Made by a program: the position numbers and the translations under genes
Notes under the pieces: model-generated
The model's input: only the letters and a program-made list of their open reading frames with translations
The model's database searches: none
What the model was told of the DNA's origin: nothing
Shown: positions 9,048 through 16,818 of the stretch, in pieces
How the letters are laid out: every line of letters begins with the position of its first letter
Numbering within the stretch: the first letter of the stretch is position 1
From: Paraburkholderia piptadeniae
GTDB taxonomy: Bacteria; Pseudomonadota; Gammaproteobacteria; Burkholderiales; Burkholderiaceae
Direction of reading: 5' to 3'
Assembly: GCF_900007165.1 (NCBI RefSeq)
Contig: NZ_CYGY02000011.1
Span: 1-64,000, forward strand
DNA length: 64,000 nt

Positions 9048-10463
9048 CTAACCGTGAGACGCGAGCAAGCGCACGAGTTCTGCTGCGTCCGTCTTTTCTT
9101 CGGCGTGCATGACCCAGTCCACGATGCGCTCGATCTGCTCGCCTTTGATGCGATGCGCCGCGAGCTTCGTCATCTTGCCGACGATTTCCGCCTCGCTCGC
9201 AAATGCATCCTCGCTGCCGCGCTGCGATTGCACGGTTTCTTCGAGCCGCGTGCCGTCGCGCAGTATCACTTCGACTCTCACCGTATGGCGCGCGCCGCGG
9301 CCGCGCGCGGTGATCGACGGATCTTCGAGCACCTGTACGCGGTCGGCCAGCGCCATGCGTTGAGGATCGGCCACTTTGTCTTCGCTGAACTGGTCGACGA
9401 ACACGTCGCCTTCGAGCAGCAACGTCGCGACACAGTATGGAAGGTTCAACTGCGCCGACGTCAGCCCCTGCGGCACGTAGCGCCAGCCGACGTGATCGAC
9501 TGTCACACGCGAGCCATGCACGACAATCGACTCCACGTCGTTCGCGCCGAACGGATGACGCGCCTGCATCGCGCGGATCGCATCGAGCGTCGTGTGATTG
9601 CTGCCCACGCACGAATAGAACTTCAGCGCGATGTTCATCGTCTCGAAGCGCTCGCCGAGGCCGTCGATCAATTGCGTCAGATCGAAGCGGTCCGTCGATC
9701 GCGAGAACGTGCTGCAAAAGCCGCCATAGGGGTTCTCGAATACATCGACGATGCCCGTGAAGCCGTTACGCGCCAGCAGCGCGCCATACAGTCCGCTTTG
9801 CGCGGCGCGCCCCGCATGCATGCGCTTGACCATCGCGCCGAACTGCGCGGCCATCAGGCCCGCCGACTGCGTGCCGCCGATGCCGAGCGCGTGCACCGTC
9901 TGCGCGGTATCGAGACGCAACGCGGCCGCCGCGCCCGCCGCAGCCGAAAACACGCCGACCGTCGCGCCCGAATGCCAGCCCTGCGCGATATGCTCGGGGC
10001 CCATGCACATGCCGACGCGCGGCCCCACTTCATAGCCGGCGACACACGCGCGCAGAAAATCGCGGCCGCTCATGCGTGCATCGGCAGGCAGCGTCTCCGC
10101 GATCGCGAGCACAGCGGGCAACGTCACCGCGCCGACATGCAGCACGCCCGCGCGATGCACGTCGTCGAGTTCGAAGCTCTGGATCATCGTCCCGTTGACG
10201 AGCGCCGCGTGCGGCGCCGACAGCTTCGACGACATGCCCCACACGTGACAGCCCTGTGTCGTATCAATGCTCGCGAGCGTATCCGAGAGAATGCGGCTCC
10301 ACTCGAGCCCCGAGCCGAACAGCGCGCAGCCGAGCGAATCGAGAATCAGCAGCTTGATGCGAGCGCGCACTTCGTCGGGGATCGCTTCATAACGCAATCC
10401 CGCCACGAAGCCCGCGACGCCGCCGGTATAAGGGTTTGTGCCGATGTCGTTGTGCTGGTTCAT
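9048..10463 (-). CDS. MmgE/PrpD family protein (third of three)
   Basis: The 471-residue MmgE/PrpD-family protein is the first gene of the cluster, transcribed away from the LysR gene at 10645. Family segments include SFELDDVHRAG, GWHSGATVGVFSA, KRMHAGRAAQSGL and SCVGSNHTTLDA. A 159-nt gap separates it from the MFS gene downstream. No ribosome site stands out before the ATG at 10463, though the upstream divergent region with its LysR operator supports this start. Substrate unknown. Confidence 0.82.
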   Translation of the reverse strand: MNQHNDIGTNPYTGGVAGFVAGLRYEAIPDEVRARIKLLILDSLGCALFGSGLEWSRILSDTLASIDTTQGCHVWGMSSKLSAPHAALVNGTMIQSFELDDVHRAGVLHVGAVTLPAVLAIAETLPADARMSGRDFLRACVAGYEVGPRVGMCMGPEHIAQGWHSGATVGVFSAAAGAAAALRLDTAQTVHALGIGGTQSAGLMAAQFGAMVKRMHAGRAAQSGLYGALLARNGFTGIVDVFENPYGGFCSTFSRSTDRFDLTQLIDGLGERFETMNIALKFYSCVGSNHTTLDAIRAMQARHPFGANDVESIVVHGSRVTVDHVGWRYVPQGLTSAQLNLPYCVATLLLEGDVFVDQFSEDKVADPQRMALADRVQVLEDPSITARGRGARHTVRVEVILRDGTRLEETVQSQRGSEDAFASEAEIVGKMTKLAAHRIKGEQIERIVDWVMHAEEKTDAAELVRLLASHG

Positions 10464-10578
10464 CGCGTGTCAGGCGCAATTGGCGCGCGGTAGTGGGTTT
10501 GAGCCGGGCATGCTGCTTTGCTGTCACCCAGTATCCGCACGCGCCATGGGTTTGTGAATTGCGTGCGGCGCGATTATT

Positions 10579-10595
10579 ATTGCCTCACATGCAAT
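10579..10595. promoter_or_regulatory. LysR-type operator between divergent promoters
   Basis: ATTGC (10579-10583) and GCAAT (10591-10595) form a perfect 5-bp inverted repeat spaced by 7 nt. This matches the T-N11-A style interrupted palindrome bound by LysR-type regulators. It lies in the 181-nt region between the divergent MmgE/PrpD gene (start 10463) and the LysR gene (start 10645), so it is the probable site of autoregulation and activation. Confidence 0.6.
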
Positions 10596-10644
10596 AGTCG
10601 ATAGTCTGTGTATCCCTCACAGTCAGGTCCACAGTCAGGCTCCC

Positions 10645-11571
10645 ATGATTCGCTTTCCCGGCGTCGATCTCGATGCACTCCGCGCTTTTGTCGCAGTCGC
10701 ATCGCATGCATCGTTCAACGATGCGGCGATCGAACTGAATCTGTCCGCGTCGGCGCTGACGCGACGCATCAAGCGGCTCGAAGAAGCACTCGACCTGATG
10801 CTCTTCGAACGCACGACGCGCACGGTCTCGCTCACGTCATCGGGCGAACTGCTGTTGCCGCGCGCACAAAGCGTGCTGCGCGAACTCGACGCGTCATTAC
10901 AGCTCGTCACCGAGGCCACCCGCATCCGCGCGGGTCAATTGACGATTGCGTGCATCCCCACTGTCGCGAAGTTTCTGCTGCCGAAGATCGTGAGCAGCTA
11001 TCACCGCAAGCGGCCTGAAGTGCGGTTGAGGCTGATCGAAGCGGACCTCTCGACGGTCGCGCGGCGCGTCGCCGACGGGGAGGCGGAATTCGGCATCGCG
11101 TTTCTCGTCAACGAAACGCCGGAACTCGCGATCGACGAGTTGCTGGTGGACCCGTACGTATTGGCGTGCCCCGCCGATCACCCGCTAGCGAAAAGCGAGC
11201 ACGTCGCGTGGCGCGAGCTGAGACCGTGGCCGTTGATCGTGTCGGGCACGACGAGCGGCAATCGCCGGATGCTCGATGCCGCATTGCGCGACATCGACTG
11301 GCGCCCGGACCGGCTGATCGAAATCGAGCATCTGACGACGTCGCTCGGACTCGTCGAAGCCGGACTCGGCATCTCGATCATTCCGCGTTGCGCGTCGCCC
11401 CGCGACCCTCAATCGAGAATCGCGATCCGTCCGCTCGTCGAGCCGACGGTTGCACGCACAATCGGTTTGATCCGCCGACGCGATGCGACATTGCCGGCCG
11501 TCGCGCGCGATTTTCGACTGACACTGCGCAGAATGGCGCCGCTCGATCCGGCGTGGATGCAGCCCGAGTGA
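10645..11571 (+). CDS. LysR family transcriptional regulator
   Basis: The 308-residue protein has the standard LTTR plan. A winged helix-turn-helix lies at about residues 5-65 (FVAVASHASFNDAAIEL...SALTRRIKRLE), followed by a linker helix and a substrate-binding-type effector domain from about residue 90. It is divergent from the 606-10463 cluster and separated only by the palindromic operator, so it is very likely its regulator, with a pathway substrate or intermediate as co-inducer. Its start has only a weak ribosome site (CAGG, about 5 nt upstream). Confidence 0.88.
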   Translation: MIRFPGVDLDALRAFVAVASHASFNDAAIELNLSASALTRRIKRLEEALDLMLFERTTRTVSLTSSGELLLPRAQSVLRELDASLQLVTEATRIRAGQLTIACIPTVAKFLLPKIVSSYHRKRPEVRLRLIEADLSTVARRVADGEAEFGIAFLVNETPELAIDELLVDPYVLACPADHPLAKSEHVAWRELRPWPLIVSGTTSGNRRMLDAALRDIDWRPDRLIEIEHLTTSLGLVEAGLGISIIPRCASPRDPQSRIAIRPLVEPTVARTIGLIRRRDATLPAVARDFRLTLRRMAPLDPAWMQPE

Positions 11572-11585
11572 TCGTGTTTGGCCGA

Positions 11586-11618
11586 GCGCACATGAGTGCG
11601 CGTGCCGCTCGACGGCAC
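11586..11618 (+). terminator. Two tandem hairpins after the LysR gene (terminator-like)
   Basis: Just 15 nt after the LysR stop are two adjacent perfect hairpins: 6-bp arms with a 4-nt loop (11586-11601) and 6-bp arms with a 5-nt loop (11602-11618). No T-run follows, so they are not a canonical intrinsic terminator. They may protect the 3' end or assist rho-dependent termination. Confidence 0.35.
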
Positions 11619-11852
11619 GAAGTATCTGCTCGTCGAGCCGCGCAAAACTCACCGAAATGAAGCACGTTTGGCACTAACACTGTGCATTTCCTGGTTCGGT
11701 CTGGTTCCCCAAATGATTTTTGCTGCGCAGCAGGCAAATTGGCGCAATACTGACCTGCCCGCTTCTTCTCGCGGGTTCTTCACTGATGGATGGCCCGCTT
11801 AAGCGCCCCATTTCCCGCTGTAGCTTGACTCACGTGAAACGGCAATCAGGTC

Positions 11853-12053
11853 ATGGAACTTTGCGACGAATGCTCCACGCTCCAGGGATGCTCCGCTGAC
11901 AGGATCAGAGAAGAAGGCCTTACCCTGATCGGCGTTGGCGAATGCGAAGGTGTAGTGGCAATCGAGCACTACCGTTGCGAGAAGTGCCGTGCGCTTCTGG
12001 TTAGGCAACTCTGCGGATGCACGGCCGAGCAGGTCTGGACAGCGTTTTCCTAG
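11853..12053 (+). CDS. Small Cys-rich, zinc-ribbon-like hypothetical protein
   Basis: This 66-residue frame has two CxxC pairs, CDEC near the N-terminus and CEKC near residue 44, plus additional cysteines. That is the usual layout of a small zinc-binding protein. AGGT lies 4 nt before the ATG. The opposite strand carries an 88-residue open frame with no recognisable features, judged to be a shadow. It ends just before the convergent TetR gene (stop at 12050, overlapping by 4 nt). I recall similar short Burkholderiaceae proteins but cannot name a function. Confidence 0.45.
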   Translation: MELCDECSTLQGCSADRIREEGLTLIGVGECEGVVAIEHYRCEKCRALLVRQLCGCTAEQVWTAFS

Positions 12054-12634
12054 GCTGCGGGCCAACTTTTCAACACCGCCGCCACCAGTTGACGAAGCTG
12101 CCGACGCGTAGCGCCTCCTCTCGCCTGAACGGCCAGACCCTGAATAAACGTCGATACGAACATGGCCGCGTCATGACTGGTCATGCCCTCCGGAAGCGGC
12201 CCCGCCTGCTTCACTGACTCGAAGCGCTCGCGCAGACGCCGCTCGAAAGCATTGCGGCTCTCGGACAGTTCATCGGCGAGCGGGCGCGCGTCCGCGCTGC
12301 ACGCAAGCGCGGCAAACGTCACGAGACAACCGGAAGGCGTGTTCTTCCCTGTGTGAAGTACGACAATTCCCTCAAGCAGAGATTCTGCGATCAGCCTGGG
12401 TGTCGGTTGCGCCAGCGCATGCTCGCGGAAAGCCAGATGGTTGTCGTTGTATCGATTGACCACCCGCCGAAAGAGCCCCTCTTTGCTTTCGAACGCCTTG
12501 TACAGGCTGGACTTCGTGAGCCCTGTCGCCTCCTGAAGATCCGCTAGCGACGCGGCGTCATAGCCTTTCTCCCAAAACACATGCAGGGCCTTCTCCAAAA
12601 CATGATCTTCGTCGAACTCTCGCGGGCGTGCCAT
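12050..12634 (-). CDS. TetR/AcrR family transcriptional repressor
   Basis: The 194-residue protein begins MARPREFDEDHVLEKALHVF and has a TetR-type DNA-binding domain, with helix-turn-helix at about residues 25-50 (ASLADLQEATGLTKSSLYKAF). It resembles the AcrR/NemR group that responds to reactive small molecules. The ATG at 12634 is chosen over the longer frame to 12670 because a strong GAGGAAA ribosome site lies 6 nt upstream. A NemR-type palindrome at 12661-12680 lies just upstream of the start. The nearby plus-strand genes at 12846 and 13024 are plausible targets besides itself. Confidence 0.85.
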   Translation of the reverse strand: MARPREFDEDHVLEKALHVFWEKGYDAASLADLQEATGLTKSSLYKAFESKEGLFRRVVNRYNDNHLAFREHALAQPTPRLIAESLLEGIVVLHTGKNTPSGCLVTFAALACSADARPLADELSESRNAFERRLRERFESVKQAGPLPEGMTSHDAAMFVSTFIQGLAVQARGGATRRQLRQLVAAVLKSWPAA

Positions 12635-12660
12635 TTCAGTTTCCTCTGACAGACTGTCAT

Positions 12661-12680
12661 TGTAGACCAAACGGTTTACA
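12661..12680. promoter_or_regulatory. TetR/NemR-type operator
   Basis: TAGACC-aaac-GGTTTA is an interrupted palindrome with one mismatch in the core arms and flanking T/A pairing out to 12661 and 12680. It is close to the TAGACC-N4-GGTCTA box known for NemR. It sits 27 nt upstream of the TetR start codon, where a repressor would block its own promoter. Confidence 0.6.
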
Positions 12681-12845
12681 ACAGAGGATTGCCTCGATCG
12701 CGCCCGATGTCCGTCAGCTCAGCAGAACCGCACTCGTTCGATGAAACCGAACGACCTCGTGAATCCCTTCGAACGATATTCGAAACCGGCTGATCCATAA
12801 TTCTCGCAATCGTCACTGGCTGTGACGTCAACCATGGAGCAGATC

Positions 12846-12995
12846 ATGTCGCAAGGTTTTGAAGGAATCCGCGTCGCCGTCGCCCTCGAAGCGAATTTGC
12901 GCACCGCGGAATTTCTCGGCATCAGCGTCGCGGAAGTGGCCTCGCAACTTGCCGCAGCCCGCGCGATGTTCAACGTTGCCGATGCGACATCGTAA
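12846..12995 (+). CDS. Small hypothetical protein (49 aa)
   Basis: A short frame begins with ATG at 12846, preceded by GGAG with a 6-nt spacer (an in-frame ATG at 12834 has no ribosome site). It ends with TAA at 12993-12995. The peptide (starting MSQGFEGIRVAVALEANLRT) has balanced amino-acid use and high third-position GC like its neighbours, so it looks coding. It lies 28 nt upstream of the ABM monooxygenase gene on the same strand. It could be a micro-gene or the 3' remnant of a longer gene; function unknown. Confidence 0.4.
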   Translation: MSQGFEGIRVAVALEANLRTAEFLGISVAEVASQLAAARAMFNVADATS

Positions 12996-13023
12996 AGATC
13001 CATCCAGATTCAGGAGCCCCACC

Positions 13024-13347
13024 ATGACTCAGAACATTTCATTCATAGTCCATCTGCCCGGCAAGCCCGAGGCACGCGAAGAACTTTACTCGAGCCTCAT
13101 CAAGGTGCTCGACGAAATGTCAAATGAACCGGATTTCGTCAACACGTATCTTCATCGATCCGCAGACGATCCCGACACCCTCGTGCTTTACGAAACCTGG
13201 GCGTGCAGCGCGCAGTATTTCGTTGATCATCATCTGAAGAAGTCTTACCGGGTCGACTACGAAGGCAAGCTCAAAGACCTTCTGAAGTCAGACCGGAAGT
13301 TTGAATGGCTCGATCTTGTCAAAGGCTACGAGCGTAAAGGCAAGTAA
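13024..13347 (+). CDS. Antibiotic biosynthesis monooxygenase (ABM) domain protein
   Basis: The 107-residue protein has the ABM/dimeric alpha-beta barrel pattern: a first strand ISFIVHLPGK, a helix with EARE, then FVNTYLHRSADDPDTLVLYETW and a YFVDHHL segment. It resembles putative quinol monooxygenases of the YgiN type, which are small cytoplasmic dimers. CAGGAG lies about 8 nt before the ATG at 13024; the in-frame extension upstream to 12859 is rejected for lack of such a site. The neighbouring TetR regulator with a NemR-like box suggests response to electrophiles or quinones (inference). Confidence 0.75.
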   Translation: MTQNISFIVHLPGKPEAREELYSSLIKVLDEMSNEPDFVNTYLHRSADDPDTLVLYETWACSAQYFVDHHLKKSYRVDYEGKLKDLLKSDRKFEWLDLVKGYERKGK

Positions 13348-13425
13348 GTTTTTATTGAAGCTCTATAACCACGAGCGGGCTCGAACTCGTAAGCCCGCTT
13401 CCGGCAACCATCCCCGCTCGCGCGC

Positions 13426-13884
13426 TCAAGGCCGTTCGGACCCGAAATCGCGTTCGCATCGCAGATAACTGGAAACCACGGAAGCAAGAATCATCCGGTT
13501 ATGATTGGCCGGAAAGAAGGACGGACTAACCCGAGGCCGAAACACAGAGTCACCACGCCAGATAGGCATGCCAGTCAGCACGCAAAACGAGTCCACGCGC
13601 GCAAGTCCTATTCGCCAGACCTGGTCCGCATAGTGCCCTGAACGCGGAACGCTCCAGCACACGCTGAGCGACTTCGACGACAGCCGCTCGAGAATAGAAA
13701 CATGCGAAGGAGGCGGTTCGACATCGACCGGTTTGAACGCCTGAGTTGATGGTCGCCGCCTCGAACGCAACTTCTTCCTTGGACCGCACGGCGGCCTGAT
13801 CGTCGCTTCGAGCGAGTGCGACTCGGGCATCAATATGTCGACTAGCGCACGTCGAACGACGTCGTCATCAGCCTGGCTGGTCAT
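13426..13884 (-). CDS. DUF3331 domain-containing protein
   Basis: The 152-residue protein matches my recollection of DUF3331, a family found mainly in Burkholderiaceae. The C-terminal part carries the characteristic RSGHYADQVWR...CVLTGMPIWRGDSVFRPR arrangement and a closing NRMILASVVS segment. The first 60 residues are basic and less ordered. ATG at 13884 has GGAG 8 nt upstream; an in-frame GTG at 13932 would add 16 residues. Function of the family is unknown. The gene is monocistronic and convergent with the ABM gene. Confidence 0.7.
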   Translation of the reverse strand: MTSQADDDVVRRALVDILMPESHSLEATIRPPCGPRKKLRSRRRPSTQAFKPVDVEPPPSHVSILERLSSKSLSVCWSVPRSGHYADQVWRIGLARVDSFCVLTGMPIWRGDSVFRPRVSPSFFPANHNRMILASVVSSYLRCERDFGSERP

Positions 13885-14336
13885 CCATTCGGCTCCGTCT
13901 CTATCTGCAAACTCCGAACCAGGAAAAGTCACTATCGTCGTTCGACGACCGATAAAAATCGAATTGAGGCATCAGACCGCACGCTTATTGTGAACCCTTC
14001 GGTCCACAATGTAAACACAGCCCTTGCTGAAATGCGGTTCTTGCTTGCCTCACTGGTGTACGAAGCCGATTTTCACCAGACCACGTTCGAGAATCCAGAA
14101 CGTTTCCTTCGACACCTACGGATGTACTTCTGAACCGACAGGTCCATAATCTTTGCGACACGTAGCGATGCGAATATAAAAGCGGTCTTTTCAGCAAAGA
14201 AATGACGAAATACCTCTCTTTGCTTCTTCGGCTGCAAATTTTGCGTCGCCTGCGCGGAGTCGTAGCAGCGGACGCTGCTGCGGATTATCACTAACACCGA
14301 TGCTTCATTCGGTGCTTCTATTCGACAGGAGCGGTC
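13885..14336. other. Low-GC intergenic region
   Basis: About 450 bases, clearly richer in A/T than the flanks, contain several overlapping open frames on the minus strand (for example 14073-14453) with no recognisable protein character. A 6-bp inverted repeat CACCGA/TCGGTG (14295-14300 and 14309-14314) lies just before the hydrolase gene and may be an operator. Otherwise I see no element. Confidence 0.4.
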
Positions 14337-15200
14337 ATGGAAAAGCTGACAAGCAAGCGCGCAAAAGCAAACGGAGTAACGCTGCATTACGTTACGGCGG
14401 GGAATCCCTCTGGTCCCGTGGTCCTCGCGATGCACGGATGGCCTCAGAACCACAGGGAGTTCATTCCTGTCATCGACGCACTGGGCAAGGAATATCGGTT
14501 CATCGCCCCAGACTTACGTGGGTACGCGGACAGCGACAAGCCGTTCTCCGGCTACGAGCCGAAAACAATCGCCCAGGACATGCTCGACCTGCTCGAAGTG
14601 GAAGGCATCGATCGCTTTCACATTTTCAGCCACGACCTTGGAGGTCCGCCGTCGGTGGCGCTCGCGTACATGGCCGGCGACCGCGCTATTTCCCTGTCCA
14701 CGATCGAGACACCGTTCTTCGGACTCGACTTCCCTGGATATGTCGACCCGCGCGTGCCCTACTGGCATCTCGGCATGCATATGAATATGGATATCACGCG
14801 CTTTCTTGTTGAAGGACGAGAGGAGCAATATCTGCGCCATTTCTTCCGCGATTTCGCGTACAACCCTCAAGCAATGCCAGAAGAGGAAGTGGCGCTTTAT
14901 GTCATGCAGATGAAGCAGCCGGGAAATCTTCGCGCAAGTCTCAATCACTACGGCTACATTCCTCAAATGGCCGAGCAGACGGCAGAACTCGCAAAAGAAA
15001 AGCTGAAAATACCGATGCTCGCCTGGGGTGGAAGCCACTCGTTTGGATCGCACTGCTTCGATAGCGCTAAGGCAATCTCTGTCAACGCGAGTGGCGGCGT
15101 GATCGAAGAATGCGGCCATTGGGTCTTCGAGGAGAAGACCCAATTCATCTCCGAAGAACTGCAAGCGTTCTGGAAACGCGCCGGCCGGGAGCAAGCATGA
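14337..15200 (+). CDS. Alpha/beta hydrolase, epoxide hydrolase / haloalkanoate dehalogenase type
   Basis: The 287-residue hydrolase has the HGWP oxyanion motif at 33-36. The nucleophile elbow SHDLGG carries Asp100 in place of serine, and a likely catalytic His261 lies in CGHWVFEE. An Asp nucleophile places it with epoxide hydrolases and haloacetate dehalogenases, which form an alkyl-enzyme ester. The start has AGGAG 7 nt upstream. Its TGA overlaps the ATG of the following VOC gene (15197-15200), so the two were a coupled pair. It is a soluble cytoplasmic enzyme; substrate unknown. Confidence 0.85.
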   Translation: MEKLTSKRAKANGVTLHYVTAGNPSGPVVLAMHGWPQNHREFIPVIDALGKEYRFIAPDLRGYADSDKPFSGYEPKTIAQDMLDLLEVEGIDRFHIFSHDLGGPPSVALAYMAGDRAISLSTIETPFFGLDFPGYVDPRVPYWHLGMHMNMDITRFLVEGREEQYLRHFFRDFAYNPQAMPEEEVALYVMQMKQPGNLRASLNHYGYIPQMAEQTAELAKEKLKIPMLAWGGSHSFGSHCFDSAKAISVNASGGVIEECGHWVFEEKTQFISEELQAFWKRAGREQA

Positions 15201-15725
15201 CTTCGCGGCCGGAAGCAGGCGACGGACGAGCGTTCAGGATAAACCGTGTCGACCACACTGGAATAACCGTTTCGTCGCTTACGGACTCGCTCGATTTTTG
15301 GGTAGACGTTCTTGGATTTCAGCATCTCTATACATGGGACTTCAAGAACAACTCATTTATCGAGAATCTCGTCGGGGTTGAAGGTGCTTCGCTGAGCCTT
15401 GCAATGATCGAAGGCTATGGACACAAGATCGAACTGTTGCAGTATTACTCGCCCGCCAACCGAAAGACCGTCGACGCGCGTTCCTGCGATGCAGGGCTTT
15501 ATCCACATTGCAATGTACGTGGATGACCTCGACGCGCTGCTTGAACGGATCAAGGAAGCAGGGTGGCTGCCCGTCGGGCCGCCGCAACGCGTCGAAGGCG
15601 GCGAGCGCGACGGTTTGAGGCTTGTCTATGTCCGGGGCCCGGACGGGGTGACGCTCGAGTTCCTGCAGCCGCCAGCACGTATGAAGCTCACGGCTGGGTC
15701 CGAGTTGACATCGGAGGTAGGTTGA
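15197..15725 (+). pseudogene. VOC (glyoxalase/dioxygenase) family gene, frameshifted
   Basis: The frame starting at 15197 gives a VOC-superfamily N-terminal half (RVDHTGITVSSLTDSLDFW...). It runs out of family character at about 15495. The second half continues in another frame (FIHIAMYVDDLDALLERIKEAG..., GPDGVTLEFLQ) to a TGA at 15723-15725. Removing one G from the GGG run at 15494-15496 restores one continuous protein of about 175 residues. This is either a true frameshift mutation, a sequencing error or, less likely, programmed slippage. The gene is coupled to the hydrolase by an ATGA overlap. Confidence 0.75.
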
Positions 15726-15740
15726 TACTGACAAGCCTGG

Positions 15741-15780
15741 AAACGGTGCTCGCGACCGACGTCGCGAGCACTTCCGTTTT
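15741..15780 (+). terminator. Intrinsic terminator after hydrolase-VOC pair
   Basis: A perfect 11-bp GC-rich stem (15746-15756 and 15761-15771) with a 4-nt loop is flanked by AAACGG/CCGTTT, which extends the pairing, and ends in TTTT. It lies 16 nt after the VOC stop. Confidence 0.8.
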
Positions 15781-16463
15781 CAAGGTTCGAGTGCGATTAC
15801 ATCCTCGATGTCTTTCGCACCATCCAATCATAATTGCTCTGCAATACACAGCATCTTGTTACAACAAGCGCGTTGAACACTGCTTCCAAATGTGCCGCTT
15901 CACGCATTAACGCTCCCCCTCCAAAGGGCGGGGGACCAAAAAGAATAAAAGTCGTAGGATGCGTACTCCCCCCTCGCAGGAGACGTCGCAATGTCTTGCT
16001 CATGTGACACGTATCCCTGTCGAATTAGCGATCCTCAGCGGTCCATCAGGCGCTCAAGTGCCGTATCGCCGCTCGATCCGTTCCTGTGGCCCTCTTGCAA
16101 AGAAGGTGGCCGGAACTGTTGAGCACTATTGGCGATGGCTCAATACATCAACAAGATTCGTCGGCACCGGCTGACGCTTCACCCGGCACACGACATTGCC
16201 ATCTTGCCTTGCAAGTCCGCTGCGGCGGTGATGAGCAGTTACCACTTTTGAAAACGTGGAGGAGATGTGCTTGCCGAATTCAATACACACCCCTTGATCC
16301 GCGCTCGACCGTTTGATCGAAGATGGGCTTCTGATTCGATCGATGGCACGATTTCTACTCACCGCATTCGCCTTTTACCGCTGTGTTTATCGACACGGCA
16401 AGACGCAACGACGGTGTCGTTCATTCTGACTTTCACGGAGTACTGCATTACTGCAGTTTGAAC
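15781..16463. other. Mostly non-coding stretch upstream of a transposase remnant
   Basis: About 680 bases have no recognisable larger gene. Contents: a C5/G5 hairpin around 15912-15931, one Cys-rich micro-frame with a good ribosome site (15991-16122), and several short shadow frames. The composition is less biased than the flanking genes, consistent with insertion-associated sequence. Confidence 0.4.
15991..16122 (+). CDS. Possible Cys-rich microprotein (43 aa)
   Basis: An ATG preceded by AGGAG with an 8-nt spacer opens a 43-codon frame ending TGA at 16120-16122. The peptide begins MSCSCDTYPC and has five cysteines, at 3, 5, 10, 36 and 43. The evidence is only the ribosome site and the unusual cysteine content; chance is a real alternative. 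Confidence 0.22.
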   Translation: MSCSCDTYPCRISDPQRSIRRSSAVSPLDPFLWPSCKEGGRNC

Positions 16464-16808
16464 ATGGCTCGACCCAGAATCCAATTTGATATCTCGGCGG
16501 ACGAACGTGAGCAACTCCTCGCTATGGTCCACACGCAAGACCACCCTCCCTCATGGAGACTTCGTGCGAAGATCCTGCTGATGGCCGCCGATGGTCATTC
16601 GAACAACGACATCAGCAGCGAGTGTTCGATAACATCGGCGGCAGTAACGTACTGGAAGAGGCGATTCCTCGCGGGCGGACTTCATGGGCTGGTCAATGGG
16701 TCCGTCGACGGCCGCTACGATCTTCTTCCCAACAAGGAAGCGTTGCAAATCGAGCAGGTGTGTAACGCATGGATCAGCGCTCAAGCTACGCAGGGCGAAT
16801 CCAGCTAA
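16464..16808 (+). pseudogene. Truncated IS630-type transposase (N-terminal HTH part)
   Basis: The 114-residue frame starts MARPRIQFDISADEREQLL and shows the N-terminal DNA-binding region of IS630/Tc1-type transposases: LRAKILLMAADG, NNDISSECSITSAAVTYWKRRFLAGGLHGL. A full transposase is about 340 residues with a DDE catalytic core, which is absent here. The ORF stops after a degenerate tail and no DDE-like sequence follows on any frame. No ribosome site precedes the ATG. It is most likely a dead insertion-sequence remnant. Confidence 0.65.
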
Positions 16809-16818
16809 TCCAAAGACA

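Noticed and set aside
4765..10463. MmgE/PrpD genes considered as 2-methylcitrate dehydratase (prpD)
   Set aside because: The genome has AcnD/PrpF at 45592-49433, and these three proteins sit with unrelated transporters and an OCD enzyme, not with prpBC.
11596..11802. 68-residue plus-strand frame after the LysR gene
   Set aside because: Begins inside the two hairpins, has no ribosome site and no recognisable features.
14073..14453. 126-residue minus-strand frame considered as an FlhC/FlhD-like fragment
   Set aside because: Only a vague resemblance of one segment; it overlaps the hydrolase start and has no ribosome site.
15912..15931. C5/G5 hairpin considered as a terminator or sRNA
   Set aside because: No T-tract on either strand after the stem and no gene ends nearby.
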